Source: Paludibacteraceae bacterium (GTDB taxonomy: Bacteria > Bacteroidota > Bacteroidia > Bacteroidales > Paludibacteraceae). From it: a DNA stretch of 64,000 nt. The translations under genes and the position numbers were made by a program. Positions 53,757 through 62,600 of the stretch are shown here, in pieces (positions within the stretch are counted from its first letter, which is position 1; each line of letters opens with the position of its first letter). The stretch covers positions 1 to 64,000 of the forward strand of contig JAKSNS010000009.1 in the NCBI GenBank assembly GCA_024399545.1. The letters are read 5' to 3'. A model generated the notes under the pieces. That model did not search any database. It saw nothing but the letters and a program-made list of their open reading frames with translations, and was not told where the DNA came from.

Positions 53757-54242
53757 ATGAAAAAAGCATTTATTTTGGCTATCGCCATTTTAGCAACCGT
53801 CACCCTCACTGCACAGAACAAGAAAGCGTGTGACATGAAGTTGCAAAAAAACAAGAGACAACAGGCTAAAGAGTGGATGGAAAAGAAACAAGAGCAACGC
53901 AAAGCCTACCTCATCTACAAGATGGAGTTGAAAGACTCTGAACGTGCCGCATTCGAGTCTATCTACGACAACTACCGCGGCAACTACAACAAATCCCTCG
54001 CTATTATGAGAAGAGCAGTTCGCCAAATGAACGATTCTTGCTCCGAGGAACAGTACGAAAAGTTCCTTGAAACAATCAGTACCGAGAAAAACACGCAGGC
54101 AAAACTCGATTTTGACTTCTACCAAGCGATGAAAAAATCACTTTCGGCACGCCAAATTTACCTGTACTACAAGGCAGACAAGGATTTTAATAAATTGATG
54201 ATGAGGGATATGCGCCCAAATATCAAGAAAAGGAAAAAATAA
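53757..54242 (+). CDS. Periplasmic helical protein (Spy/CpxP-like)
   Basis: 161 residues. A signal peptide (MKKAFILAIAILATVTLTAQ) is followed by a Lys/Arg/Gln/Glu-rich, all-helical domain (QAKEWMEKKQEQRKAYLIYK, MRRAVRQMNDSCSEEQYEKF). This recalls the Spy/LTxxQ group of envelope-stress chaperones or sensors often found beside sigma/anti-sigma pairs in Bacteroidota. The LTxxQ motif is not clearly present, so the family is tentative. Confidence 0.6.
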   Translation: MKKAFILAIAILATVTLTAQNKKACDMKLQKNKRQQAKEWMEKKQEQRKAYLIYKMELKDSERAAFESIYDNYRGNYNKSLAIMRRAVRQMNDSCSEEQYEKFLETISTEKNTQAKLDFDFYQAMKKSLSARQIYLYYKADKDFNKLMMRDMRPNIKKRKK

Positions 54243-54253
54243 TCGCGAAAATA

Positions 54254-54286
54254 TTTGCAAAGGTGCGAAAAAATTCGTACCTTTGC
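54254..54286 (+). promoter_or_regulatory. Promoter of tRNA-Cys
   Basis: TTTG (54254-54257) and TACCTTTGC (54278-54286), 20 bp apart, 14 bp before the tRNA. Confidence 0.85.
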
Positions 54287-54300
54287 ACTCGCAAAATAAG

Positions 54301-54371
54301 GGTACCTTGGCCGAGTGGTTAGGCACCGGTCTGCAAAACCGTTTACAGCAGTTCGATTCTGCTAGGTACCT
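54301..54371 (+). tRNA. tRNA-Cys (anticodon GCA)
   Basis: GGTACCT (54301-54307) pairs with AGGTACC (54364-54370), and T73 is the usual cysteine discriminator. The anticodon loop CTGCAAA holds GCA. The T-loop is TTCGATT. CCA is not encoded. Confidence 0.95.
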
Positions 54372-54382
54372 CAAAAAAATTG

Positions 54383-54416
54383 ACGACACCCTATCCCAAT
54401 AAGGTGTCGTTTTTTA
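54383..54416 (+). terminator. Terminator after tRNA-Cys
   Basis: ACGACACC (54383-54390) and GGTGTCGT (54403-54410) with a T run. It ends 7 bp before the rlmN ATG. Confidence 0.9.
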
Positions 54417-54422
54417 ATAACG

Positions 54423-55430
54423 ATGACATTATTAGGAAAATCACCGGAAGAACTCAAGGATGTCGCCACAACGGTGGGCATGAAACCGTTTGCGGCTAAA
54501 CAACTGGCGGAATGGATTTACGTCAAGCACGCGAAATCATTTGACGAAATGACAAACATATCGCTTGCTGCACGCACGAAACTGAAAGAATCTTACGAAA
54601 TAGGGTTCGCCGCACCAGTATGGTCGGCGAAATCAAAAGACGGCACGACGAAATACCTGTTCCAAACGACGCACGGACCTATCGAGACTGTATTCATACC
54701 CGAAGAAGATAGAGGTACGATTTGCGTGTCATGCCAAGTTGGATGTAAGATGAACTGCCAATTCTGCATGACCGGCAAACAAGGCTGGAGTGGAGATTTA
54801 AGTGCTTGCGAGATAATGAACCAGATAATGTCAATACCAGAATACTCACAGCTTACCAACATAGTATTTATGGGTATGGGTGAGCCAATGGACAATGTGG
54901 ATGAGATTTTGCGTTGCTGCGAGATTTTGACAGCAAAATGGGGTTTTGGTTGGTCGCCTCACAGGATAACGGTATCTACCGTTGGTGTAATCCCTGCGAT
55001 GAAGCGTTTCATTGACTCAACGGATTGCCATCTCGCCGTCTCCCTTCACAATCCTTTTGGCGACGAGAGGGCGAAAATAATGCCAGTGGAAAAGAGACAT
55101 CAAATCACAGACATCGTAGCGACATTGAAACAATACGATTGGACACACCAGCGGCGAATCTCATTTGAGTACATCATAATCAAAGGGTTCAACGACACCT
55201 TACGCCATGCGGCAGAGATTGTTAGGATGATGCAAGGGTTGGAGTGCAGGGTTAACCTGATACGCTGGCACGCAATACCAGGGATGGATTTGCACAGCCC
55301 CGAAGAAGACAAGATCGTCTGGTTCCGCGACTACTTGACCGAGAATGGGATAACTTGCACTATAAGAAAGTCACGCGGCGAGGACATACAAGCTGCGTGC
55401 GGATTGTTATCGTCAACACATACTAAATAA
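54423..55430 (+). CDS. rlmN: 23S rRNA/tRNA adenine-C2 methyltransferase RlmN
   Basis: 335 residues. A radical-SAM enzyme with the iron-sulphur motif CKMNCQFCMTG and the GMGEPMDNVDEIL region. The two methyl-transfer cysteines fit Cys in the CMTG region upstream partner and the late AACGLLSS. It methylates A2503 of 23S rRNA and A37 of some tRNAs. The start lies 7 bp past a tRNA terminator, so its own promoter is not obvious. Confidence 0.93.
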   Translation: MTLLGKSPEELKDVATTVGMKPFAAKQLAEWIYVKHAKSFDEMTNISLAARTKLKESYEIGFAAPVWSAKSKDGTTKYLFQTTHGPIETVFIPEEDRGTICVSCQVGCKMNCQFCMTGKQGWSGDLSACEIMNQIMSIPEYSQLTNIVFMGMGEPMDNVDEILRCCEILTAKWGFGWSPHRITVSTVGVIPAMKRFIDSTDCHLAVSLHNPFGDERAKIMPVEKRHQITDIVATLKQYDWTHQRRISFEYIIIKGFNDTLRHAAEIVRMMQGLECRVNLIRWHAIPGMDLHSPEEDKIVWFRDYLTENGITCTIRKSRGEDIQAACGLLSSTHTK

Positions 55431-55434
55431 TATT

Positions 55435-56055
55435 ATGAAAAAAATTCTTTTCATTGTCATTACAGCCATGATTTCACTGGCATCTTGCTCAAATTCCGCC
55501 GAGGAGGCTCCAGTAGCCGAACCTATTGACTCTACGGCAATCGTATTACAAAACATCGCTTCACGCAAATCGGTGCGTCACTTCACTTCTGAGCCTGTCA
55601 CAACGGAGCAGATGCAAACCATGGCTCGAGCTGCAATGGCGGCCCCTACTGCTTGCAACAAACAGCCATGGGCTATAATCGCCATTGACGACCGTGCCAT
55701 GCTTGACTCTCTCTGCGCAGGACTACCATACGCAAAGATGCTTGCTGAGGCACAAGCCGCTATGATTGTTTGCGGTGACTTGTCCAAGACTCTCGAAGGC
55801 GAAGGCGTACAGTTCTGGATTCAAGATTGCTCGGCAGCTACCGAAAACCTTCTTTTGGCCGCTGAGGCTATGGGACTTGGTGCCGTTTGGACAGCAGCTT
55901 ACCCAGACCAAGAGCGCATGGCGACAGTCAAGAAAGTGCTGAACCTTCCTGAGAATATCATTCCGCTCAATGTCATCCCTGTAGGTCATCCAACAGGTGA
56001 GGACCAGCCAAAAGACAAATGGCTTGACGAGAACTACCATTTGAACAAGTGGTAA
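55435..56055 (+). CDS. Nitroreductase-family lipoprotein
   Basis: 206 residues. A lipoprotein signal (ITAMISLASC) precedes a nitroreductase domain with ASRKSVRHFTSEPV (FMN-phosphate binding), MAAPTACNKQPWAI and LLAAEAMGLGAVWTA. Most nitroreductases are cytosolic, so an exported lipid-anchored form is notable, though known from Bacteroidota. Substrate unknown. It starts 4 bp after rlmN and overlaps comF by 7 bp. Confidence 0.88.
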   Translation: MKKILFIVITAMISLASCSNSAEEAPVAEPIDSTAIVLQNIASRKSVRHFTSEPVTTEQMQTMARAAMAAPTACNKQPWAIIAIDDRAMLDSLCAGLPYAKMLAEAQAAMIVCGDLSKTLEGEGVQFWIQDCSAATENLLLAAEAMGLGAVWTAAYPDQERMATVKKVLNLPENIIPLNVIPVGHPTGEDQPKDKWLDENYHLNKW

Positions 56056-56747
56056 TAAAACTCCTTCACAGCCTGCTGAGGTTTTTGGCAGACCCGCACT
56101 GCATGCTCTGCAATGCTCCTTTGGAAGTTGGAGAGTATGTCGTTTGCTCAAATTGCATCAAAGAGAATCACCTTTTTGACGCTTTCCAATTGCAAGTGAC
56201 AAACAACCCAATGGAACGCCGCCTGCACGGCACATGTATAACTTCCGCCTCTGCGTTAATGGTTTACCAACAAGGTGAACCTTCGCAAAAACTAATTCAC
56301 GACCTCAAGTACCATAGGAAAAAACGCATAGCCGAACTTCTTGGCAAAGCTATGGCTGAGAAAATAGCGCATACCCCAAAATACGCCAATATAGATTTTA
56401 TTGTACCAGTACCAATCCACAAGAACAAGCAACGGAAGAGAGGCTACAACCAATCAGAACTAATAGCGGCGGAGATTTCCAAAGAGCTTGGCATCCCGTT
56501 GGTTGTTGACATGCTTTCGCGAGTATCGGACAACAAGGCTCAGGCAAACATGAGCCTTGAGGATAGGCAAGAAAACAAGATAATATTCAGACTGAAAGAC
56601 GAAAAGTTCTTCGAGGACAAGAATGTACTGCTGATTGACGACGTATTCACGACGGGTACGACCGTGCTTAGTTGCGTCGAGACTTTCACCCATGTCAAAG
56701 GGATAAACATACTCCTCTACACCGCCGCCTCGCCACTTGGCAAATAA
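56049..56747 (+). CDS. comF: ComF-family phosphoribosyltransferase-like protein
   Basis: 232 residues. An N-terminal zinc ribbon (CMLCNAPL and CSNCIKE) is followed by a phosphoribosyltransferase fold with KYHRKKRIAELLG, VPVPIHKNKQRKRGYNQSEL and the PRPP loop VLLIDDVFTTGTTV. ComF is linked to DNA uptake, helping draw in single-stranded DNA, although most species lack a full competence set. A GTG start at 56049 overlaps the preceding stop. Confidence 0.88.
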   Translation: MVIKLLHSLLRFLADPHCMLCNAPLEVGEYVVCSNCIKENHLFDAFQLQVTNNPMERRLHGTCITSASALMVYQQGEPSQKLIHDLKYHRKKRIAELLGKAMAEKIAHTPKYANIDFIVPVPIHKNKQRKRGYNQSELIAAEISKELGIPLVVDMLSRVSDNKAQANMSLEDRQENKIIFRLKDEKFFEDKNVLLIDDVFTTGTTVLSCVETFTHVKGINILLYTAASPLGK

Positions 56748-56767
56748 AAACACAAACATTTTACGAT

Positions 56768-58228
56768 ATGAAACAAAAGATTTTCGCAAACGACTTTATA
56801 GACTTCTATCCAGAGGGGCTTATGCCTTGTCAAATGTATGTGAACGTTGCAAACGAGATTTACGACGAGATGCAAGGCTTAACGCTTGATTTGCCTGACT
56901 CAAATAAGATTAAGAAAGACATAGCTATCAACGTAGCCATTTATTTCGAGGATAAAATGTCAAGGATAGGATTATGGAATGCTTTTGTCGCTATGCACCA
57001 GCGAACATACCACCTTCCTTTGCCTTTCTTCGACAAACACGTCAAGCTTTTCAATGATGAAGTCAACGAACCTGAAATAGAGTTATTGGTATGGATTGTA
57101 ATATCAAGGAGGTTCAACAACCGTTTCCTCAATCCAATAGCCATAGGTGAAAACACGGCAAAAATCATCATGGATGTGCTTGACGCGTATAACGAGGTGG
57201 AAGTTAATGAAGCCCTTTACAATTTCATTTATAACAAAGAGATTGCCAATGACTATTTCCGCTTGAAACATACATTGTTATGGCTTCGCCGTTCATACCT
57301 GCTTTGCTCGCCATTGACTGACGAAAGGTTCAAGGAATTTTATAGTTCAACCCTTCAGTACATCAGCGATAAGAATAAAGCCCATTACTATGCCGAAACC
57401 TTATTATCTATGACTACCGAGATTGGTCCAATGGCGGAGAAACCTCACTTTTGGCTGGCCGAAATGTACAAAGGGAATGGGATGAAGGGTGAAGCGGACA
57501 AACTTATGAACTTAATGTATTGCCATCAAGACTCTTTCGAGGTGGTCTCTGCAAATTCCTTACATGTCATACTGAGGGATTCAAAAGGTGACGAGTTCAA
57601 AGTGAAAAACCAATATCCAATGCTGCTTTGCAAATGCAACTATATCGGCACCGCACTTGTTAAATACGATGACTGCGATTGGGAAATAAACGGCGTGCTT
57701 CACGACACCGTCAAAAAGGTTTACGAGAAAATGCAGGAACGGCAGGATCAGTTGAAAATCTCATACGAAAAAACATTCCCACTCTTCATGGAACGTACAA
57801 ATGGCAAGCGATTGGCTTTCTTTGAGAAAACCATTCAAATTAAGGATTGGATGCAGAAAATTACGCCAGAGTTGGATACGTCCAGTTTGTACAGTCGTCT
57901 GTCACCTGGTTCACAAGTTGCCTTTATATCGAAAAAAGCGGGAATAATCTTTGCTCCGGAAATAATACATGCCGTAAAGCACAAAGATAACCCTTTATAC
58001 AAAAAATGTGGTGCCGCCACAATGCAGGTTGAAACGATGAACGCTGTCCTCAACTACGAGGCAACGCATCCTGAATTGCTTCAGTATCTATTAGAGAACA
58101 AAATGTTGCAAGATGGCGACATCAGCAGCATGAATCCAACCAAAGAAGGCAACAAAATATTCACAAACAACATTGACTTTATCGCCAGGAACCATCGCAG
58201 GCACTACTATCATGACCACGACTATTGA
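56768..58228 (+). CDS. DUF3843-like protein of unknown function
   Basis: 486 residues from ATG 56768. Opens KIFANDFIDFYPEGLMPCQM and continues as a largely helical protein (AFVAMHQRTYHLPLPFFDKH, RLKHTLLWLRRSYLLCSPLT). A middle beta patch (DEFKVKNQYPMLLCKCNYIG) and a His-rich C-terminus (RNHRRHYYHDHDY) are seen. It recalls the DUF3843 proteins of Bacteroides, with moderate certainty. No catalytic motif stands out. It follows comF by 20 bp. Confidence 0.55.
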   Translation: MKQKIFANDFIDFYPEGLMPCQMYVNVANEIYDEMQGLTLDLPDSNKIKKDIAINVAIYFEDKMSRIGLWNAFVAMHQRTYHLPLPFFDKHVKLFNDEVNEPEIELLVWIVISRRFNNRFLNPIAIGENTAKIIMDVLDAYNEVEVNEALYNFIYNKEIANDYFRLKHTLLWLRRSYLLCSPLTDERFKEFYSSTLQYISDKNKAHYYAETLLSMTTEIGPMAEKPHFWLAEMYKGNGMKGEADKLMNLMYCHQDSFEVVSANSLHVILRDSKGDEFKVKNQYPMLLCKCNYIGTALVKYDDCDWEINGVLHDTVKKVYEKMQERQDQLKISYEKTFPLFMERTNGKRLAFFEKTIQIKDWMQKITPELDTSSLYSRLSPGSQVAFISKKAGIIFAPEIIHAVKHKDNPLYKKCGAATMQVETMNAVLNYEATHPELLQYLLENKMLQDGDISSMNPTKEGNKIFTNNIDFIARNHRRHYYHDHDY

Positions 58229-58422
58229 ATTGACGGAATAATTAGTGATGAAATGCCTGAATAATAGACAACAAATGTCATTATACAAATATTCTGAGAT
58301 TATTGATAAAAAATTCTCAAAATATTTTGTGGCATAAAATATTTGTATTAAATTTGCAACGGAAAATAAACTGTACTATAGGTAAATTCATTTCTCCATT
58401 TTTGATTGGAGTTTCAAATATA
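58229..58422. other. AT-rich intergenic stretch
   Basis: About 190 bp with no gene. It precedes the half family-A element. Confidence 0.6.
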
Positions 58423-58530
58423 GTGATGATGAAATAATAACTTAGAACGATTTTGCTCAGATTGTTAGTCTCTTTTTATGTTGTGAAGAAGGAGTTTAGC
58501 GGGCTAAATGACTGATGAATAACATCAAAA
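58423..58530. mobile_element. Family-A element, left half only
   Basis: The left inverted end, left arm, central palindrome TTTAGCGGGCTAAA and part of the right arm (AACATCAAAA) are present, then homology stops at 58530. The right end is missing; the following ATG belongs to another gene. Confidence 0.85.
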
Positions 58531-58533
58531 CTT

Positions 58534-58821
58534 ATGACAGATTTCCAGATAATAAATAAAATCAAAGAATTAGGAAAGAGAATTCTGCCTAAAGATGCTC
58601 TGTTTATCTTGTTTGGTTCTCGCGCAAGAAAAGATGCAAGAAAAGACAGCGATTGGGATACACTTGTTGTCCTAAATAAAGAGGGAACGATAAGTCAGAG
58701 TGATTATGACAATTACTCTGACCCGTTTTCTGTATTGGGATAGGAACTTGGCGAAGAATTCAATCCATTGCTATTCTCAAATTCGCAATGGGATAAACAA
58801 GTTCCGTCTCAAGAGCGTTGA
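58534..58821 (+). pseudogene. Nucleotidyltransferase (MNT-type) with in-frame amber stop
   Basis: The first 69 codons encode an antitoxin-type minimal nucleotidyltransferase: FGSRARKDARKDSDWDTLVV, the GSxxR...DxD motif. TAG at 58741-58743 interrupts the frame, then translation would resume in the same frame as ELGEEFNPLLFSNSQWDKQV and end at TGA 58819-58821. Relatives usually have Trp just before this ELGEE segment (LGWEL), so one G-to-A change (TGG to TAG) explains the break. The end is also shorter than usual. No HEPN toxin partner follows. Confidence 0.7.
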
Positions 58822-58822
58822 C

Positions 58823-58939
58823 ATGCTGACCCTTCTCATTGGCAGGACAATATCGATAGCCAAGGAAAAGAAACTCATCAAGAGGGGTGCGGTCATCGTA
58901 GATGCCACACACTCGTCGGCAAGAGACATTGTCTATAAG
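58823..58939 (+). pseudogene. Fragment of an IS5/IS1182-type transposase
   Basis: The frame from 58823 reads MLTLLIGRTISIAKEKKLIK then RGAVIVDATHSSARDIVYK, which resembles the part of IS5/IS1182-type transposases around the first catalytic Asp (xxIVDATH). About 39 codons only; no start, end or inverted repeats. Assignment by a short match, so tentative. Confidence 0.45.
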
Positions 58940-58948
58940 CCTGCTATT

Positions 58949-59632
58949 TCATTTCCTCATCTTCCAGACGGTCATGGCCACTGCCATCAGAAGAAGTACT
59001 AACAGACTGTCGTCCAGAGGGGCGGCTCCCTTACCAGCCTGACCAGATGGGCCATTTTCAGTGCCTCCCTTCCTACCGATACGGCTTTGGCCGATTCTGC
59101 CATCTTCATCCTTCTGGAAGTCATCGTTTGAAACTAACGACAATGATGACGACCGCGGCAGTACCACTATCTTGGTGGCACTGCCCATATTCTCGCCATA
59201 GTGGTTCTTTTCCGGAGCATATCTATATGTCTTCACGGTCGAGCCGCCACCGAAATAGTGATGGCCTGTACCTCCTACGGATGTCTTGCTTGTAACGAGG
59301 TGCACCCTCGTACCAGTTGCAGGTGAGACAGTGTTGAACGAATAACTGCCACTGACGTTGTTTCGCACTCCACTGTTCTGCGTGGTGATGTTGTATCTGT
59401 CGTTGGCCTGAACGAAATTCCTACCCCTGTTGTACGAGTTGCCACCTCCGCCGCGGGTTATGCCGCGCAGTTCAGCGCCCTTGTAGTTCCAGCTGCTGCT
59501 GTATGAACTTTTGCGGTCCCAACTTGTTGTCGAACCGTGTTTGCGGAAATCCATGCTTTTCCAGTTGTCGGCACTCAATGTTGCAAAGAACATAAAAGCT
59601 ACTGTCACCAATATGCAAAATCTGTATCTCAT
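58949..59632 (-). CDS. Secreted protein with C-terminal sorting-like tail
   Basis: 227 residues from ATG 59632, preceded by AAAGGAG. The signal peptide is MRYRFCILVTVAFMFFATLS. The middle is Gly/Ser/Asn/Arg-rich and low in structure (RGGGGNSYNRGRNF, HHYFGGGSTVKTYRY). The C-terminus reads GKGAAPLDDSLLVLLLMAVA then a basic MRK, a proline-aspartate motif, a hydrophobic helix and positive end. That tripartite tail resembles PID-CTERM-like sorting tails of Bacteroidota. It is 20 bp downstream of the giant surface-protein gene and probably co-expressed. Confidence 0.7.
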   Translation of the reverse strand: MRYRFCILVTVAFMFFATLSADNWKSMDFRKHGSTTSWDRKSSYSSSWNYKGAELRGITRGGGGNSYNRGRNFVQANDRYNITTQNSGVRNNVSGSYSFNTVSPATGTRVHLVTSKTSVGGTGHHYFGGGSTVKTYRYAPEKNHYGENMGSATKIVVLPRSSSLSLVSNDDFQKDEDGRIGQSRIGRKGGTENGPSGQAGKGAAPLDDSLLVLLLMAVAMTVWKMRK

Positions 59633-59652
59633 AATATTTTCTCCTTTCATTT

Positions 59653-62600
59653 TTAATAAATCACTTTAACGGTATTCACTTTCGTGTTGTTGCGGATGGT
59701 TATCATATAGACTCCGCGGACTGCGAACTGGTAATCCATTCTGTCTCCTGTTGCCTTTGCCGTGTATAGCGTCTTGCCCGTAGCATCCACTATCGTCACC
59801 ATTGCGCCAACCTCGATGCCCTCGATGGTAGCAATGCCGTCATGCACATAGACCGCAATGCCGCCTTCACTGACTTCCTCGGTATTGTCTGGTTCCACTA
59901 TCACCTCTTCCACCTTTATCACGATTTCCAAACGACCCTCCGTAACGCCTTCTGTCAGGTGGAGCGTCTCGACCTCGCCGTCCGAAAGTTTCATGTACGT
60001 TTCCAATGTCTTGTCGTGCAGGAAAACATAGCCTGTTGGATAGTTAGACATCTCGCTGCTCATGGCTATGGTGTAGTCGCCTTCGGCTGCAACCTTCACT
60101 GCGAGAGGGATTGTCTTGTCGGCATCTATGATGTTCATCTCGTTGAACGAGAAGTCGAAGTCGCCATATTCGGTGTAGATCTCGTTGCTGTTCTGATGGC
60201 TCTTGACGAGGTCCTCCTCCTGCAGGAAGTCGTCGGACGACAGCTCGTTGTTGACTATCGTCGTGCGGTCCATCATGCGGCTGCTGTCGTTCAGAGTGAT
60301 TGTCACGTATTCCGGCAACATGGCAGGTACACCCTGTACCCTCTGCACTGGCGAAGTGCCTGTCACTGTTACCGTTCCATCGCCTGCCGCATCGCTCTTC
60401 TGTATGAATACTGTCTCGAATGGCTTGATTTCGGCATTGAGAACTGGAATGTATGCTGCATAATCATTTACTACTGCTTTTTCTCCATTATCGCTTTCCA
60501 CCTTGCGCACATACTTGTTGAAGCTGTACTGCGAACTCATCACCGAACCATAGAATGGGTTACCCACAAGGTTCCATCCGCTATATAAATTCATGGCATC
60601 TGCCCTTGTCACAGGGATTTCCATCTCGCTTGCAGAAGAAGCAATCTCAGAATAATCATCGCCTGCGGTGAATGTTGCGGTAACGTCCAATGACGACTCA
60701 TCGTAATCATTTTCATGTTGCCTATACCACTCAGCCGATTCTACAATGGCAATCACATAACCCTTGTTCTTTTCGAGCATTGTCCCACTGAATTCTACAT
60801 ATCCAGTAGTCTCATCGCTTGTATATGCACTCTCGTTCCATCTGAAGAGCACGTAGCGATTCACGTCATCTATATATGAAAGAGCCTCATCAATAGAACT
60901 GCTTCTCTCAACCTCATCCGTTCCTGCCATCACCTGAATATCCGAGACATTGCAGTCGAACGGCAGCGAGAAGTAATAGTACTCCTTGTTATTGAGCGAC
61001 AGTTCGGCTTTGACCTTAGTGTCGTCGCCAAGAGGCATGTTGCCAGTGAGCTGGCAGTCGGGATAGCTTCTGTTAACATTATCCGCCTGAATCTTCAGTT
61101 CGTTGCAGAAGGTGAGGTCGAACGTGCCATTATACTGGGCATTATTTGCAACCCTTATGGTGTTGCTGCGACCGACATCGATCGTCACCTCGTCACCCAT
61201 GAACGTTGCCTCAAACATACCAGATTCTGGTTCATCATTCACATCCCATACCCCTTCTTCATATTTGAACTGCATAGCCCCTTCAGTCTTATAGACATTG
61301 GTACTGCCTATTTCCGTCTCAGTGTCATTCCCATCAGTATATGTAATCTGCAAAGGCCGATTATATGGACGCTGAGCCAATATCGCACCATCTCCATGTA
61401 TGTTCACCTTGTAAGCCGTTGAAGCAGGATAGCTATCGCCACCATAGTATATATAAACCATCTTATCTACATATTCATCTGGCATACGTATTGGTTTTTT
61501 CATGACAATCTTGTCGTTTTCAGGCACATTTCCTTCAAGTATCATTCCAAAAGGCACGTTCACACGAACATTATTAGTCAAAGTAATGTCATCAAACGCA
61601 TCTGCCTTGACTTTAATCACTTTATACCTATCCTTGACAACATCGGTCAGAGTCGTAGGAACGTCAAACTTATGCTTATAGTTCAAATAATTAGCACCAT
61701 CCTGGTATGTCATATCGAAATCTGCTTCTGTCAGGTCATTCTCGTTGAAAGCCACCTTCTCAATAGTCACGTCATTACCTTGCAGCAATCCGCTGATGGT
61801 GTATGTAACGTTGTCAACTGTCACATCCTTTGTGTCGCTTGTTGGCATAGCCTCTATGAGGAGGTTGTCCAAAAATATAATATTATGGCCACTCTCACCT
61901 TTTAATATATGAGCGAACACAATATAACCCTGTGTCTCCATTCCTGGAGTAAAAAGCACCCTTTTGTTCAATATTTCATCGTCTCTATTACAATCAAGGG
62001 TACCTAAATCGATATAAGTGGATTCGTCCGCTGTAAGGTCTGTTGTGAACATCACCTTTATCTTGTTATTCATATCAGGATTTTGTCCGACTAAATCCAA
62101 CGAAATTCTCAAGCCTTCGGCAGGTACATCAATAAGAGGGGTTGCAATGGAAGAATTGTTGGAGATGGCGAGAGCATTTGTTCTATGATTATCATCATGG
62201 AAATAAATCAAATCAACTAAAGGATATATCTGATACAAATCATACGGTTCCGTTACCTCCCAGCATTTAGGTACATCATACCTATCATACTGCTCGAAGT
62301 CGTTGAAATAAGGCAATGTCATAGGTCCACAGACATGAACTGTATTGCCTCTTACCCAGCGGCTTGAACCTTCATCTGTACCCGAGCAGTTTGCTCGTAC
62401 CTCCCATTGGTAGTCATTGTCACTACTCAGATTGTTTACTGTGAACGGTGACGTTTTGCCCGACTCTGTAACAGTATCATTTGAGCCCATCATCCAGTAT
62501 CGGTAGTCGTATGTGCCGACTGTTCCCACATCTCCCGGATTCACTGTAAACGTGATAGAGTTGTTGCCCGTAGTTGCAATAGCCTCAGCAGGTGCCGAAC

